DNA from: an uncultured Oscillospiraceae bacterium
GTDB taxonomy: Bacteria > Bacillota > Clostridia > Oscillospirales > Acutalibacteraceae
DNA length: 64,000 bases
Assembly: GCA_902492455.1 (NCBI GenBank)
Contig: CABULH010000002.1
Coordinates: forward strand, 62,001-126,000
Direction of reading: 5' to 3'
Position 1 is the stretch's first letter. Every line of letters begins with the position of its first letter. Under the pieces are notes generated by a model. That model saw only the letters and a list, made by a program, of their open reading frames with translations. It was not told where the DNA came from and searched no databases. Below, piece by piece: positions 1 to 8,585 of the stretch. Position numbers and translations under genes: made by a program.

Positions 1-512
1 TGTCGGTAGGCGCGCCAGAGCTGATGGGCCGCTGGGGGATCGCCCCTCTGCCGGGCACCAGGACCGCCGACGGGCAGGTGGATCGCTCTCACGGCGGCAT
101 TGCCGGCCAGTGCGCAGTGATTATGAGCAATTCGGAGAAGAAGGAGCAGGCCTGGCAATTCCTGCGCTGGTGGACCGAAACCGACGTTCAGCTTCAGTTT
201 GCCAATGAGATCGAGGCCATGATCGGGGTGGAGGCCCGTTGGAACACGGCCAACCTGGAGGCTTTCGACGCCATTCCCTGGGGTGACGCGGATCTCGCGG
301 TTTTTCACGAACAGTGGAAGTGGGCGAAAGAGGTTCCCATCGTGCCGGGTGGATACTTTACCAGCCGGCATCTCACCAACGCCTGGAACCGGATTGTCAT
401 CAACGGTCAGCCGGTGCGCATGGCGCTGGAGGAAGCGGTGGCGGATATCAACCGGGAGCTGCTGATGCAGCGGGAAGAATACGGATTGACTGGGGGGAAG
501 GAAAATGGCTGA
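1..512 (+). CDS. Extracellular solute-binding protein (family 1), C-terminal part
   Basis: The reading frame is open from base 3, so the gene begins upstream of the window; only about the last 170 residues are seen. They resemble the C-terminal lobe of family 1 sugar-binding lipoproteins of CUT1 ABC importers: a GIAPLPGT stretch, a SNSEKKEQAWQFLRWWT helix, and the ordering of helices typical of such tails. It would capture an oligosaccharide outside the membrane and hand it to the permeases that follow. Its stop overlaps the start of the first permease by 8 bases, so the two are translationally coupled. The sugar is unknown; the GH78 rhamnosidase at the end of the operon makes a rhamnose-containing glycan a reasonable guess. 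Confidence 0.85.
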   Translation, partial: SVGAPELMGRWGIAPLPGTRTADGQVDRSHGGIAGQCAVIMSNSEKKEQAWQFLRWWTETDVQLQFANEIEAMIGVEARWNTANLEAFDAIPWGDADLAVFHEQWKWAKEVPIVPGGYFTSRHLTNAWNRIVINGQPVRMALEEAVADINRELLMQREEYGLTGGKENG

Positions 513-1452
513 CACAGCCACAGCAGCGGCCCGCCGTGCGGGACGGCCTGCGGGCGCCAAAGCCGCCGCGGCGAAATTCATCCGCCGGCATTATGTAGGA
601 TATCTCTTTATCCTGCCCTTCTTTATCCTCTTCACCGTTTTCGTGCTGGTGCCCATTATCGTGGCCTGCGTACTGAGCTTCACCAACTACGATCTTATTG
701 GAACGCCCCAGTTTGTGGGCCTGATTAACTACAAGCATCTGATTTTTGACGATGATATCTTTCTTATCGCCCTCAAGAACACCCTGGTGTTTGCCTGCAT
801 CGCCGGGCCGGTGGGATATATCCTTTCCTTTGTGGCGGCCTGGGCCATCAATATGCTGCGGTTCAAGCGAGCCTTTGCTCTGGCCTTTTACGCTCCTTCC
901 ATCACCAGCGGCGTGGCGATGTCGGTGGTGTGGCTGTATATCTTCAGTTCTGACCGGTACGGCCTCATCAACAACGCCCTGATTCAGCTGGGGATGATTC
1001 AGGACCCCATTCTCTGGACCATGGATTCCCGGTATATCATGACCGTGGTGCTGGTGATTTCCATCTGGATGAGCATGGGCACCGGGTTTCTGGTGTTCCT
1101 GGCGGGTCTGCAGAGCATCAATCGGGAATATTACGAAGCGGCGGACATCGACGGAGTTTCCACCCAACTGCAGAAGCTGTGGTATATCACCCTGCCGCAG
1201 ATGAAGCCCCAGCTGCTTTTCGGTGCCATCAACTCCATCGTCACCTCCTTCGGCGTATTCGATATCGCAGTGACGGTGGCGGGGATGCCCAGTCCCAACT
1301 ATGCGGCCCATACCATTGTGGCCCACATGTATGATTATGCCTTTATCCGTTTTCGCATGGGCTACGCTTCAGCGGTGGCGATTGTGCTCTTCGCTATGAC
1401 CTTTATCCTGGGCCGCCTGATTACCCGGTGGCTGTCCACAAAGGAGGATTGA
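505..1452 (+). CDS. Sugar ABC transporter permease, MalF-type (pair 1)
   Basis: A 315-residue inner-membrane permease with six predicted membrane helices, the first near residues 32-55. The EAA loop that docks on the ATPase is visible at about residues 210-230 (YYEAADIDGV followed by WYITLP). It is one half of a heterodimeric CUT1 importer and pairs with the next gene. A charged and Ala-rich N-terminal tail of about 30 residues precedes the first helix. The start at 505 lies inside the end of the binding protein gene and follows a GGGGGGAAGG ribosome site. No ATP-binding gene is present in the window; such systems often share a MsmK-type ATPase encoded elsewhere, which is inferred here. Confidence 0.93.
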   Translation: MADTATAAARRAGRPAGAKAAAAKFIRRHYVGYLFILPFFILFTVFVLVPIIVACVLSFTNYDLIGTPQFVGLINYKHLIFDDDIFLIALKNTLVFACIAGPVGYILSFVAAWAINMLRFKRAFALAFYAPSITSGVAMSVVWLYIFSSDRYGLINNALIQLGMIQDPILWTMDSRYIMTVVLVISIWMSMGTGFLVFLAGLQSINREYYEAADIDGVSTQLQKLWYITLPQMKPQLLFGAINSIVTSFGVFDIAVTVAGMPSPNYAAHTIVAHMYDYAFIRFRMGYASAVAIVLFAMTFILGRLITRWLSTKED

Positions 1453-1453
1453 C

Positions 1454-2308
1454 ATGCGCATCGGCAAGAAGCGAATCCATATCAAGCCCTCCATGGTTTT
1501 TCTGTATGTGCTAATGCTGGCTCTGGTGCTGTTCACCGCACTGCCGCTGGTGTACATGGTCAGCACCGCCTTCAAGCCGCTGGATGAGCTGTATATCTAT
1601 CCGCCCCGCTTTTTGGTGCGGCGGCCCACAGGGCAGAACTTCTATGATCTGCTGATCTCCCTGGGCACCACTTCCGTGCCCTTTCTGCGGTTCATCTTCA
1701 ACAGCCTGGTGATCACGGTGTTTACCGTATTATGCACCGTGTTGGTTTCCTCCATGGCGGCCTACGGCATTGTTAAGCATCACCCGCCCGGCTCCAAGGC
1801 CTTTTTCGCCGTTATTGTAGCGGCGCTGATGTTTTCCACCCACGTCACCCAGATTCCCCGGTACATGGTGGTCAATTCCCTGGGGCTTATCGATACATAC
1901 TGGGCGTTGATTCTTCCGAATATCGCCGTGGCGTATAACATGTTCCTGATGAAACAATTCACTGAACAGTTCCCCGACGCGCTGCTGGAAGCGGCACGGA
2001 TCGACGGGGCGGGGGAATGCCGGATTTTTACCCGGATCGTGATGCCTGCTCTTTCCCCCGCCTGGGCCACCCTGGTGGTATTCTCCTTTGTTTCCAGTTG
2101 GAACGATTATTTCTCTCCCCTGATTTTTACCACCTCCCAGGCGATGAAAACCCTGCCTTTGGCGCTGCAGACCATCGGCGGCACCAACCTGAGCCGAGCG
2201 GGGGCGGCGGGAGCCGCCGCCTTTCTGATGATTGTACCCACCATTATTCTGTTCACCGCCATGCAGTCCAAAGTGATGGAGACCATGGTGCATTCCGGTA
2301 TTAAATGA
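1454..2308 (+). CDS. Carbohydrate ABC transporter permease, MalG-type (pair 1)
   Basis: A 284-residue permease, the second half of the importer formed with the preceding MalF-type protein; the gap between them is one base. Six membrane helices can be read. The EAA loop is at about residues 175-195 (LLEAARIDGAG, then IVMPAL). The N terminus carries the usual first helix and the FKPLDEL stretch typical of MalG-type subunits. Its TGA overlaps an in-frame ATG of the following gene, but a better start for that gene lies 21 bases downstream. Role and family are clear; substrate is not. Confidence 0.93.
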   Translation: MRIGKKRIHIKPSMVFLYVLMLALVLFTALPLVYMVSTAFKPLDELYIYPPRFLVRRPTGQNFYDLLISLGTTSVPFLRFIFNSLVITVFTVLCTVLVSSMAAYGIVKHHPPGSKAFFAVIVAALMFSTHVTQIPRYMVVNSLGLIDTYWALILPNIAVAYNMFLMKQFTEQFPDALLEAARIDGAGECRIFTRIVMPALSPAWATLVVFSFVSSWNDYFSPLIFTTSQAMKTLPLALQTIGGTNLSRAGAAGAAAFLMIVPTIILFTAMQSKVMETMVHSGIK

Positions 2309-2328
2309 TGCAAAGGAGGGCGGACAGC

Positions 2329-4455
2329 ATGTCCAAACCACTGCGTTCCGGCCTTCTGGCCGCGGGTCTGACGGCGGTGCTGTGCCTGGGCGGCCTGACG
2401 GCCGCCGCAGAAAACGTCCAGTATTATACCCTGTCCCCCGATGCTTCCCGGGTACCCACACCGCCAACCTATGTCCTCAAAGAGGTGATATACAATGCCG
2501 GGGATTGGGAGGGGGAAAGCAGCCGCCTCAATGAACCGGACGATCTGTATATCAATGAGGCGGGGGAGCTTTTCATAGCGGACACGGGAAACAACCGGAT
2601 TGTCAAAATCGGCGCCGACGGCCGGACAGCGGGGATCTTTTACGGCCCTGAGGAGCGGCCGCTGCAGGAACCAAGGGGTATATTTGCGGATAAAGACGGC
2701 AATATGTACATCGCCGATACGGGCAATCACCGTATCCTTCACCTGGACAGCGCCGGAGAATTTGTGGAGGAGTTCGTCAAGCCGGACTCAGACCTGCTCA
2801 GCGAGGATTTTCTTTTTGACCCCACCAAGATCACCGTCAGTCCCACCGGCTATTTGTATGTGCTGAAAGGCGAATCCATCATGGCTCTGGATGCCTACAA
2901 CCGTTTTGCCGGATATGTCGGACAGAACAAAATCGGTTTCTCCCTCCAGGAGACGCTGATCCGGCTGTTTGCCTCCCAGTCTCAGCAGGCGGCCATGACC
3001 AAGCGCCGGGCGGTAAGCTACATCAACTTCGATCTGGACGAAAAGGGGTTGATTTATGGTACGGCGGCGGATCATGCCGACGGAGAGATCAAAAAGCTCA
3101 ACGCCGTGGGGGACAACGTTTACCGGAAATATGACGGCCGCGCCGCTTCTTCCTTTCTCATGCCCAATCTGATTCAGCCGGTACGGATGTTTGGAGAGCC
3201 TGCCGATGACGCAGGGGCTCCCATTCAGCCCTATTTCACCGATCTGGCAGTGGACGGCCGGGGAATTGTAACGGCGGTGGAGCAGAACACCTGCCGCCTG
3301 TACCAATACGACGCCGATGGGCAGCTGCTCACCATTTTCGGCGGCAGCGGCGAGGAAAACGGCAAATTCCAGCTGCCCAGCGCCCTTGACCTGGATGCGC
3401 AGGGCAATCTCTATGTGTTGGATAAGACCAAAAACAGCGTCACTATCTATCAGCCCACCCGCTTTATTCAGCTGATCCAGGATGCATCCGCCGCTTACCA
3501 GGAGGGATTGTATCAGGAATCCATGAAGCTGTGGGAGGAGACGGCTGCCATCAGCGCCAGCTATCAGACGGCCTACACGGGTATGGGCAACGCCTTGTAT
3601 CAGGCGCAGGATTATCCGGCGGCAATGGAGCAGTACCGGCTGGCAGAGGATCCTGCGGGCTATTCCGCCGCATTTGCTAAGGAGCGGCATCTTCTTTTCC
3701 GACAGCATTTCCTCTGGGTGGTGCTGGCGGCGGTGGCTTTTGCGGCGGTAGGAATTCTGGCATATAAGGCCCTGCGCAGGGTGGGCTATGCCGCGGTGGA
3801 CAGGCAGATGAACCGCACCGCCGATCACAACACCACCCGCAACGGCTTGGGCTTGGCCGCTGGGGCCTTGTTCCGGCCCGGAGAGTTGTTCTCCTACATC
3901 AAGCGGGACCGGGGACATATCAATCTATTGCCCCCGCTGCTTCTGCTGGCGCTGGCGGTGGTGGTACGGCTGACTTCTCTGGCGGTGACCCATTACCCTC
4001 TGGCCTCCGCCGATCCCCGGGATATCCAATGGCTGATGGAAATCGCTCTGCTGGTGGTGCCGCTGCTTTCCTGGGTGGTGGCCTCCTACGCCGTCACTGC
4101 GGTAGTGGGAGGGGAATGCCGGATCAGCGAGATCCTTTCCGCCTCCTGCTATTGCCTGGCGCCGTATGTACTTTTCACCCTGCCGATGACGGGACTGTCC
4201 AATCTTCTCTCCCGGGAAGAGGCGGGGCTGTACGGTGCGCTGCTGCTGGCGATAAGCCTGTGGACAGGGATTTTGTTTGTACTCAGCGTAAAAGTTCTCA
4301 ATATGTATTCTATTGGTAAAACTATTTTGGTATGTGTACTGTCGCTGCTGGCCATGGCGCTGCTGTGGCTGACGATTCTGCTGGTGGGGATGCTCTCCGC
4401 CCAGATGATTGAATTCATATCCAATATTCTGGAAGAATTGCGTTCCATTCGCTGA
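2329..4455 (+). CDS. NHL-repeat/TPR protein with C-terminal Yip1-like membrane domain
   Basis: A 708-residue protein with a signal peptide (residues 1-26). Residues about 60-390 hold NHL propeller repeats: LFIADTGNNRIVKI, MYIADTGNHRILHL and NLYVLDKTKN are three clear blades. A TPR-like pair of helices follows (about 395-455, with AYTGMGNALYQAQDY). A membrane helix near 465-490 is followed by a multi-helix domain resembling Yip1 (about 520-705). The start at 2329 is chosen because AGGAGG at 2314-2319 is well spaced from it; the ATGA at 2305 has no ribosome site. Similar proteins sit beside DUF5696 proteins in sugar ABC operons of Paenibacillus-like and clostridial bacteria. Function is unknown; an outside sensor or scaffold domain coupled to a membrane domain is inference. 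Confidence 0.75.
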   Translation: MSKPLRSGLLAAGLTAVLCLGGLTAAAENVQYYTLSPDASRVPTPPTYVLKEVIYNAGDWEGESSRLNEPDDLYINEAGELFIADTGNNRIVKIGADGRTAGIFYGPEERPLQEPRGIFADKDGNMYIADTGNHRILHLDSAGEFVEEFVKPDSDLLSEDFLFDPTKITVSPTGYLYVLKGESIMALDAYNRFAGYVGQNKIGFSLQETLIRLFASQSQQAAMTKRRAVSYINFDLDEKGLIYGTAADHADGEIKKLNAVGDNVYRKYDGRAASSFLMPNLIQPVRMFGEPADDAGAPIQPYFTDLAVDGRGIVTAVEQNTCRLYQYDADGQLLTIFGGSGEENGKFQLPSALDLDAQGNLYVLDKTKNSVTIYQPTRFIQLIQDASAAYQEGLYQESMKLWEETAAISASYQTAYTGMGNALYQAQDYPAAMEQYRLAEDPAGYSAAFAKERHLLFRQHFLWVVLAAVAFAAVGILAYKALRRVGYAAVDRQMNRTADHNTTRNGLGLAAGALFRPGELFSYIKRDRGHINLLPPLLLLALAVVVRLTSLAVTHYPLASADPRDIQWLMEIALLVVPLLSWVVASYAVTAVVGGECRISEILSASCYCLAPYVLFTLPMTGLSNLLSREEAGLYGALLLAISLWTGILFVLSVKVLNMYSIGKTILVCVLSLLAMALLWLTILLVGMLSAQMIEFISNILEELRSIR

Positions 4456-4472
4456 AGGGAGGCCGCGGGCCG

Positions 4473-6689
4473 ATGAAATCGATAAGAAGGCTGCCATTCA
4501 TGCTGCGAGCCGCCAGTGCTGCCGCTGCGGCGGCGCTGCTGCTGACCTCCTGCGGGGGCGCGGCGAATGAGGGGGAGATTCCCGTACTGCCGCAGGAGGA
4601 ACTGGTAGCCGGCGCCCCCATCTCCGCTGAAGACAGCGTGATCCGGGAAGAAGCAGGAGCGCTGTCGATGGACTGCGACCTGTCGGCCGGAACGTTAACC
4701 GTTACCGATGCCCGCAGCGGCGCCATCTGGTCCAGCGCGGTGGATATGGAGCGGTTCGGCATCACCACCAATAAAACCTGGACCGCCTATATGCAGTCCC
4801 TTTTCGCCTTCAGCTATGTGGATGTGGAGGCGGACAATGGAGTGGTGCAGAAGGCGTACAGCGCCAATGAACCGGCGGACGTCAAGGCGGAGAAAATCCC
4901 CGGCGGCGTGAGGCTGCGGTATCGGTTCACTAAAACGAAAATTCAGATCACCGCGGAGATCCGGCTGGATCAGGAAGGGCTGCGGTTTACCCTGCCGGCC
5001 AAGGGTATCGCGGAGGAGGGAAAATACGGTCTGGTAAGCGTGGAGGTGCTGCCCTTCTTCGGAGCCGCTGACCATACGGTGGACGGTTACATCCTCTTCC
5101 CGGACGGCAGCGGTTCCCTGATGGATTACGCCGATTATCAGAACCGGCCGGCCAATGTGAAAACCTATCGGCTGCCGGTTTATTTTCCCGACGCGGTGAC
5201 GCAGTCCACCCTGGTTGGAAGCAGCGCCGCCGCTATGCTGCCGGTTTTCGGCATCCGGCAGGGAGAGAACGGCTTTATCGCTTTCACCACCAAGGGGGAG
5301 GCGGACGGAGAGATCCTGGTTTCTCCGGAAGGGGCCAATGTGGCCCTCAACCGCTGTGCCTTCGCTTTCCGTTATCGGAATAACTACGAGGCGAAAACCG
5401 CGGCGGATTATCAGCGGTCGGCGGAAGCGGCGGAAAAAGAGGTGGTTCACCGGTATGACGAGAAACCCTGCCTGCGGGACCGGGAGGTTTCCTACCGCTT
5501 CCTGACAGGTGGGGCGTCCTACGACGCCATGGCGGTGGCCTACCGGGAGTATCTGCAATCCCGGGACCTGCTGCCGGAAAAAGCGGCCACCCCAGCAATG
5601 CATCTGGATATTTTTATGGGGGTGAAGGATCAGGGGTTCCTATGGGATGAGTTCCTGGCCCTCACCACCTACCGCCAAGCGGCGGATATTCTGGAGGAAC
5701 TGGCGGCAGATGGCGCGGAAGCTCTGCGCCTGCGGCTCATCGGCTGGTCCGCAGGAGGCTATGGAGCGGATCCGGGACAAGGCAAGCCGGAAAGCGGCCT
5801 GGGAGGACGGAAGGAGCTGCAATCCCTGGCCGAGACCGCCGCAGCCTTGGGCATCCCCACGGCGCTGCAGACGGATCTGACCTCTGCCGACGCCAAAAGC
5901 AGCGGTTTTTCTGTCCGGCGGGATGCGGTGCAGACCGGGGGGCTTACCGTTCTTACCGATGAGGCGGAAAGCTGGTATCTGCTGAATCCCGCGGCTGTCC
6001 GCCGCCGGCAGGCTGCGGTGATGAAACAGATGGTGGAAACCACCATGGGCCTGGCCCTGGCGGGCGGCGGCAGCCGGCTATACCCTGATTACTGCGAGGC
6101 GAATCCCACCGACCGCACCGATGCGCTGCTGAACTGGCAGACCGTGCTGCGGAAAATGAAGGAAGAGGGCCGCCCGGCGGCGATTCAAGGCGGCAATCAA
6201 TATGTGCTGCCCTATGCCGATTGGCTGTACGACATCCCGGAGGAGGATTCCCGCTCCCCCTTGTCCAGCAGGGCGGTGCCTTTTTACCAGATTGTGGTGT
6301 CTGGCAGCATCCCCTATTCCGGCGCCGCCGGCAACCAAGCCTATGACCGGCAGCAGCAAAAGCTGAAATGGGTGGAATACGGCTGCGCCCCCACCTTCGA
6401 AGTGACCCATGGGGATCCGGTGCTGCTGCGGGATACCGCCTATAATCAGTTGTTCTCCTCCCGTTACGCCGACTGGGCCGGCACTATCCGGGAGGTTTAC
6501 CGGGAATTCACCACCGATCTGGCGCCGGTGTTCGGCCAGCCTATCAGCAGCCACCGGCAGGTGGAGGCGGAGGTGTATGAAACCGGCTATGCCAACGGCT
6601 GCCGGGTGCTGGTGAACTACGGAGAGCAGGAGCGGAAAATCGACGGTCGGGTGGTGCCGGCGGCGGATTATCTGCTGATCACTCCCTGA
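4473..6689 (+). CDS. DUF5696-type lipoprotein
   Basis: A 738-residue predicted lipoprotein: hydrophobic Ala-rich leader ending LLLTSCGG, so the lipobox Cys is near residue 27. The mature part is long and soluble, with an early beta-rich region (about 50-330, including FPDGSGSLMDY) and a later part that looks like an alpha/beta barrel (about 360-640). No catalytic residue can be named from sequence alone. The family is known mainly by its place between sugar permease genes, as here: it follows the Yip1-like gene by 17 bases and precedes a second permease pair by 15. The ribosome site AGGGAGG precedes ATG 4473. A glycan-binding or glycosidase role outside the membrane is inferred. Confidence 0.7.
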   Translation: MKSIRRLPFMLRAASAAAAAALLLTSCGGAANEGEIPVLPQEELVAGAPISAEDSVIREEAGALSMDCDLSAGTLTVTDARSGAIWSSAVDMERFGITTNKTWTAYMQSLFAFSYVDVEADNGVVQKAYSANEPADVKAEKIPGGVRLRYRFTKTKIQITAEIRLDQEGLRFTLPAKGIAEEGKYGLVSVEVLPFFGAADHTVDGYILFPDGSGSLMDYADYQNRPANVKTYRLPVYFPDAVTQSTLVGSSAAAMLPVFGIRQGENGFIAFTTKGEADGEILVSPEGANVALNRCAFAFRYRNNYEAKTAADYQRSAEAAEKEVVHRYDEKPCLRDREVSYRFLTGGASYDAMAVAYREYLQSRDLLPEKAATPAMHLDIFMGVKDQGFLWDEFLALTTYRQAADILEELAADGAEALRLRLIGWSAGGYGADPGQGKPESGLGGRKELQSLAETAAALGIPTALQTDLTSADAKSSGFSVRRDAVQTGGLTVLTDEAESWYLLNPAAVRRRQAAVMKQMVETTMGLALAGGGSRLYPDYCEANPTDRTDALLNWQTVLRKMKEEGRPAAIQGGNQYVLPYADWLYDIPEEDSRSPLSSRAVPFYQIVVSGSIPYSGAAGNQAYDRQQQKLKWVEYGCAPTFEVTHGDPVLLRDTAYNQLFSSRYADWAGTIREVYREFTTDLAPVFGQPISSHRQVEAEVYETGYANGCRVLVNYGEQERKIDGRVVPAADYLLITP

Positions 6690-6704
6690 AAAGAGGTACG
6701 ATGA

Positions 6705-7604
6705 ATGAAAGCGAAACGAAAAAAACGCCTGTCCATGCAGGGAAGGCATATTGCGGAAGCCTATGTATTCATGACGCCGCTGATCATCGGCATCCTCTGC
6801 TTTTTTGCCTTTCCCATCGGTCAATCTCTTTGGCTGAGCTTGGGCAAGCTGACCAGCGTCAGCGGGCTGAAAGTGACCTTCGCGGGGCTGGATAATTACG
6901 TCCGGGCGTTTATGATGGACTTGCAGTTTGTTCCTCTGTTTCTGGAATCGGTGCGCACCACCCTGATCCGGGCGCCGCTGATCCTGGTGTTCTCCCTCAT
7001 CATCGCCATCCTCATCAACCAGAACATCCGGGGGCGGGGGCTTTTCCGCACCATCTTTTTTCTGCCCTTCCTGCTGGGTAACGGCTTTGTCATGCAGCAG
7101 CTCACCGCTCAGGGGGTGGATCTCCAAGCCCTGTCGGTACAGCAGAAGCTGCTGGGGGGCGACCTCTTCGCCGCCCTGGGGCCGGGCTTGTCCGATGGAC
7201 TGAGCCTGTTTTTCAGCTCCATCGTGCTGGTGCTGTGGTCCAGCGGGGTGCAGATCCTGCTGTTCCTCTCCGGCCTGCAAAGCATCTCGCCCTCCCTGTA
7301 CGAGTCGGCCCGGGTGGACAGCGCCACCCCCTGGGAGTGCTTCTGGCATATCACCCTGCCCATGCTGACCCCAATCCTGCTGCTGAACATCATCTATACC
7401 TTGGTGGATTCCTTCACCAGCATCAACGACGGGCTGCTGCAGTACATCAAGCAGGTGGGCTTCGAATGGTCCCAATTTGATTTTGCCGCCGCCATGGGCT
7501 GGATCTATTTTCTTTTCATCCTGCTGCTGGTGCTGATCACCTTTGCCGTGATGAGCCGGTTTATCTATTCTGCCGACGCGGACATCCGCCGAAAGGACAG
7601 GTGA
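6705..7604 (+). CDS. Sugar ABC transporter permease, MalF-type (pair 2)
   Basis: A 299-residue permease with a short basic N terminus (KAKRKKR) before the first membrane helix at about residues 20-40. The EAA loop is at about 195-215 (LYESARVDSAT, then HITLPMLTP). It overlaps the next permease region and forms the second MalF/MalG pair of the operon. Unlike pair 1, no binding protein gene stands next to it; it may use the binding protein at the left edge, or one encoded elsewhere. An AGAGG ribosome site lies just before ATG 6705. Note the weak match at the EAA Gly (DSAT instead of DGA), which differs from pair 1. Confidence 0.92.
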   Translation: MKAKRKKRLSMQGRHIAEAYVFMTPLIIGILCFFAFPIGQSLWLSLGKLTSVSGLKVTFAGLDNYVRAFMMDLQFVPLFLESVRTTLIRAPLILVFSLIIAILINQNIRGRGLFRTIFFLPFLLGNGFVMQQLTAQGVDLQALSVQQKLLGGDLFAALGPGLSDGLSLFFSSIVLVLWSSGVQILLFLSGLQSISPSLYESARVDSATPWECFWHITLPMLTPILLLNIIYTLVDSFTSINDGLLQYIKQVGFEWSQFDFAAAMGWIYFLFILLLVLITFAVMSRFIYSADADIRRKDR

Positions 7605-7609
7605 GGGAA

Positions 7610-8572
7610 ATGCCGTCTTTACAGAAAAATCCGGCGTTGAAAATGTCCGCTGTCAGCGGTAAGGTGAGGACCAAGGCTCCCCGGCTGCTGGCCCGCATCC
7701 TGCTGTACGCGGTGCTCATCGACCTGGCCTTCCTTTTTCTTTATCCCTTCCTGTATATCCTGATTACCTCGGTGAAAACCAACCGGGATCTGCTGGATAT
7801 CACGGTGCAGTGGATTCCCCGCAGCCTGAAATGGGAGAACTTCTCCATGGCCATCAAGGCCTGCAACTTTTTCTCCAACCTGAAAAACTCCGCCATCTAT
7901 ACCATTTTCGGCACGGCGGGGCACCTGCTGTCCTGCGCCTTTATCGGCTACGGCTTCGCCCGCTACCGGTTTCCCGGCCGCAAGCTGCTCTTTCTGGCGG
8001 TTCTGCTGTCCATCATCGTGCCGGTGCAGACCATCATCATTCCCCTTTACCTGGTGTATGTGAACATGGGAATTTTGGGTACCTACCTGCCGGTGATTCT
8101 GCCCACCTTCTTCGGCTTCGGACTGCGGGGAGGACTGTTTATCTTCATCTTCCGGCAGTTCTTTATGAATCTGCCCCGGGAGTTGGAAAACGCCGCCAAA
8201 GTGGACGGCTGCGGCTTTCTGCGGACCTATGTCCGCATTGTTCTTCCCATCGCCAAACCGGCCATTGTGGTGACGCTGGTGCTCTCCATGGTGTGGCACT
8301 GGAACGATTTCTATGAGCCGGGCATCTACGCCGCCAAGCCGGATATGTACACCCTGCCCGCATCCATCCAGGCGCTGATTCCCATTATGGAAAGTCCCAC
8401 CCGGGCGCTGTCCTTTTTCTCCTCCTTTGATATGCCCAATCAGGAGGCGGTGATCAACAACGCGGTTTTCATGGCCGCCACCCTGATGGCGATCCTGCCC
8501 ATCATTCTGATTTTCGCGGTGCTTCAGCGCGGCTTCATGCAGGGGATTGAGCGCACCGGACTGGTGGAATAA
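7610..8572 (+). CDS. Carbohydrate ABC transporter permease, MalG-type (pair 2)
   Basis: A 320-residue MalG-type permease. The EAA loop reads LENAAKVDGCG then IVLPIAKP at about residues 200-225. The N terminus is longer than usual, with about 25 polar and basic residues before the first helix. ATG 7610 is chosen for AGGTGA at 7599-7604; a GTG at 7601 in the same frame, overlapping the TGA of the previous gene, is the alternative. With the gene before it, this makes the second importer channel of the operon. The next gene, a rhamnosidase, starts 14 bases after the stop and is surely in the same transcript. Confidence 0.92.
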   Translation: MPSLQKNPALKMSAVSGKVRTKAPRLLARILLYAVLIDLAFLFLYPFLYILITSVKTNRDLLDITVQWIPRSLKWENFSMAIKACNFFSNLKNSAIYTIFGTAGHLLSCAFIGYGFARYRFPGRKLLFLAVLLSIIVPVQTIIIPLYLVYVNMGILGTYLPVILPTFFGFGLRGGLFIFIFRQFFMNLPRELENAAKVDGCGFLRTYVRIVLPIAKPAIVVTLVLSMVWHWNDFYEPGIYAAKPDMYTLPASIQALIPIMESPTRALSFFSSFDMPNQEAVINNAVFMAATLMAILPIILIFAVLQRGFMQGIERTGLVE

Positions 8573-8585
8573 GGAGGAAAACGGC

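Noticed and set aside
2305..2328. Earlier ATG for the NHL/Yip1 gene (ATGA overlap with the permease)
   Set aside because: No ribosome site at that ATG; AGGAGG is placed for ATG 2329, which also begins a normal signal peptide.
6078..7475. 465-codon open frame on the minus strand
   Set aside because: It runs antisense over the DUF5696 and permease genes. Composition is rich in Gln, Gly and His, as in shadows of GC-rich genes, and it has no ribosome site or family motif.
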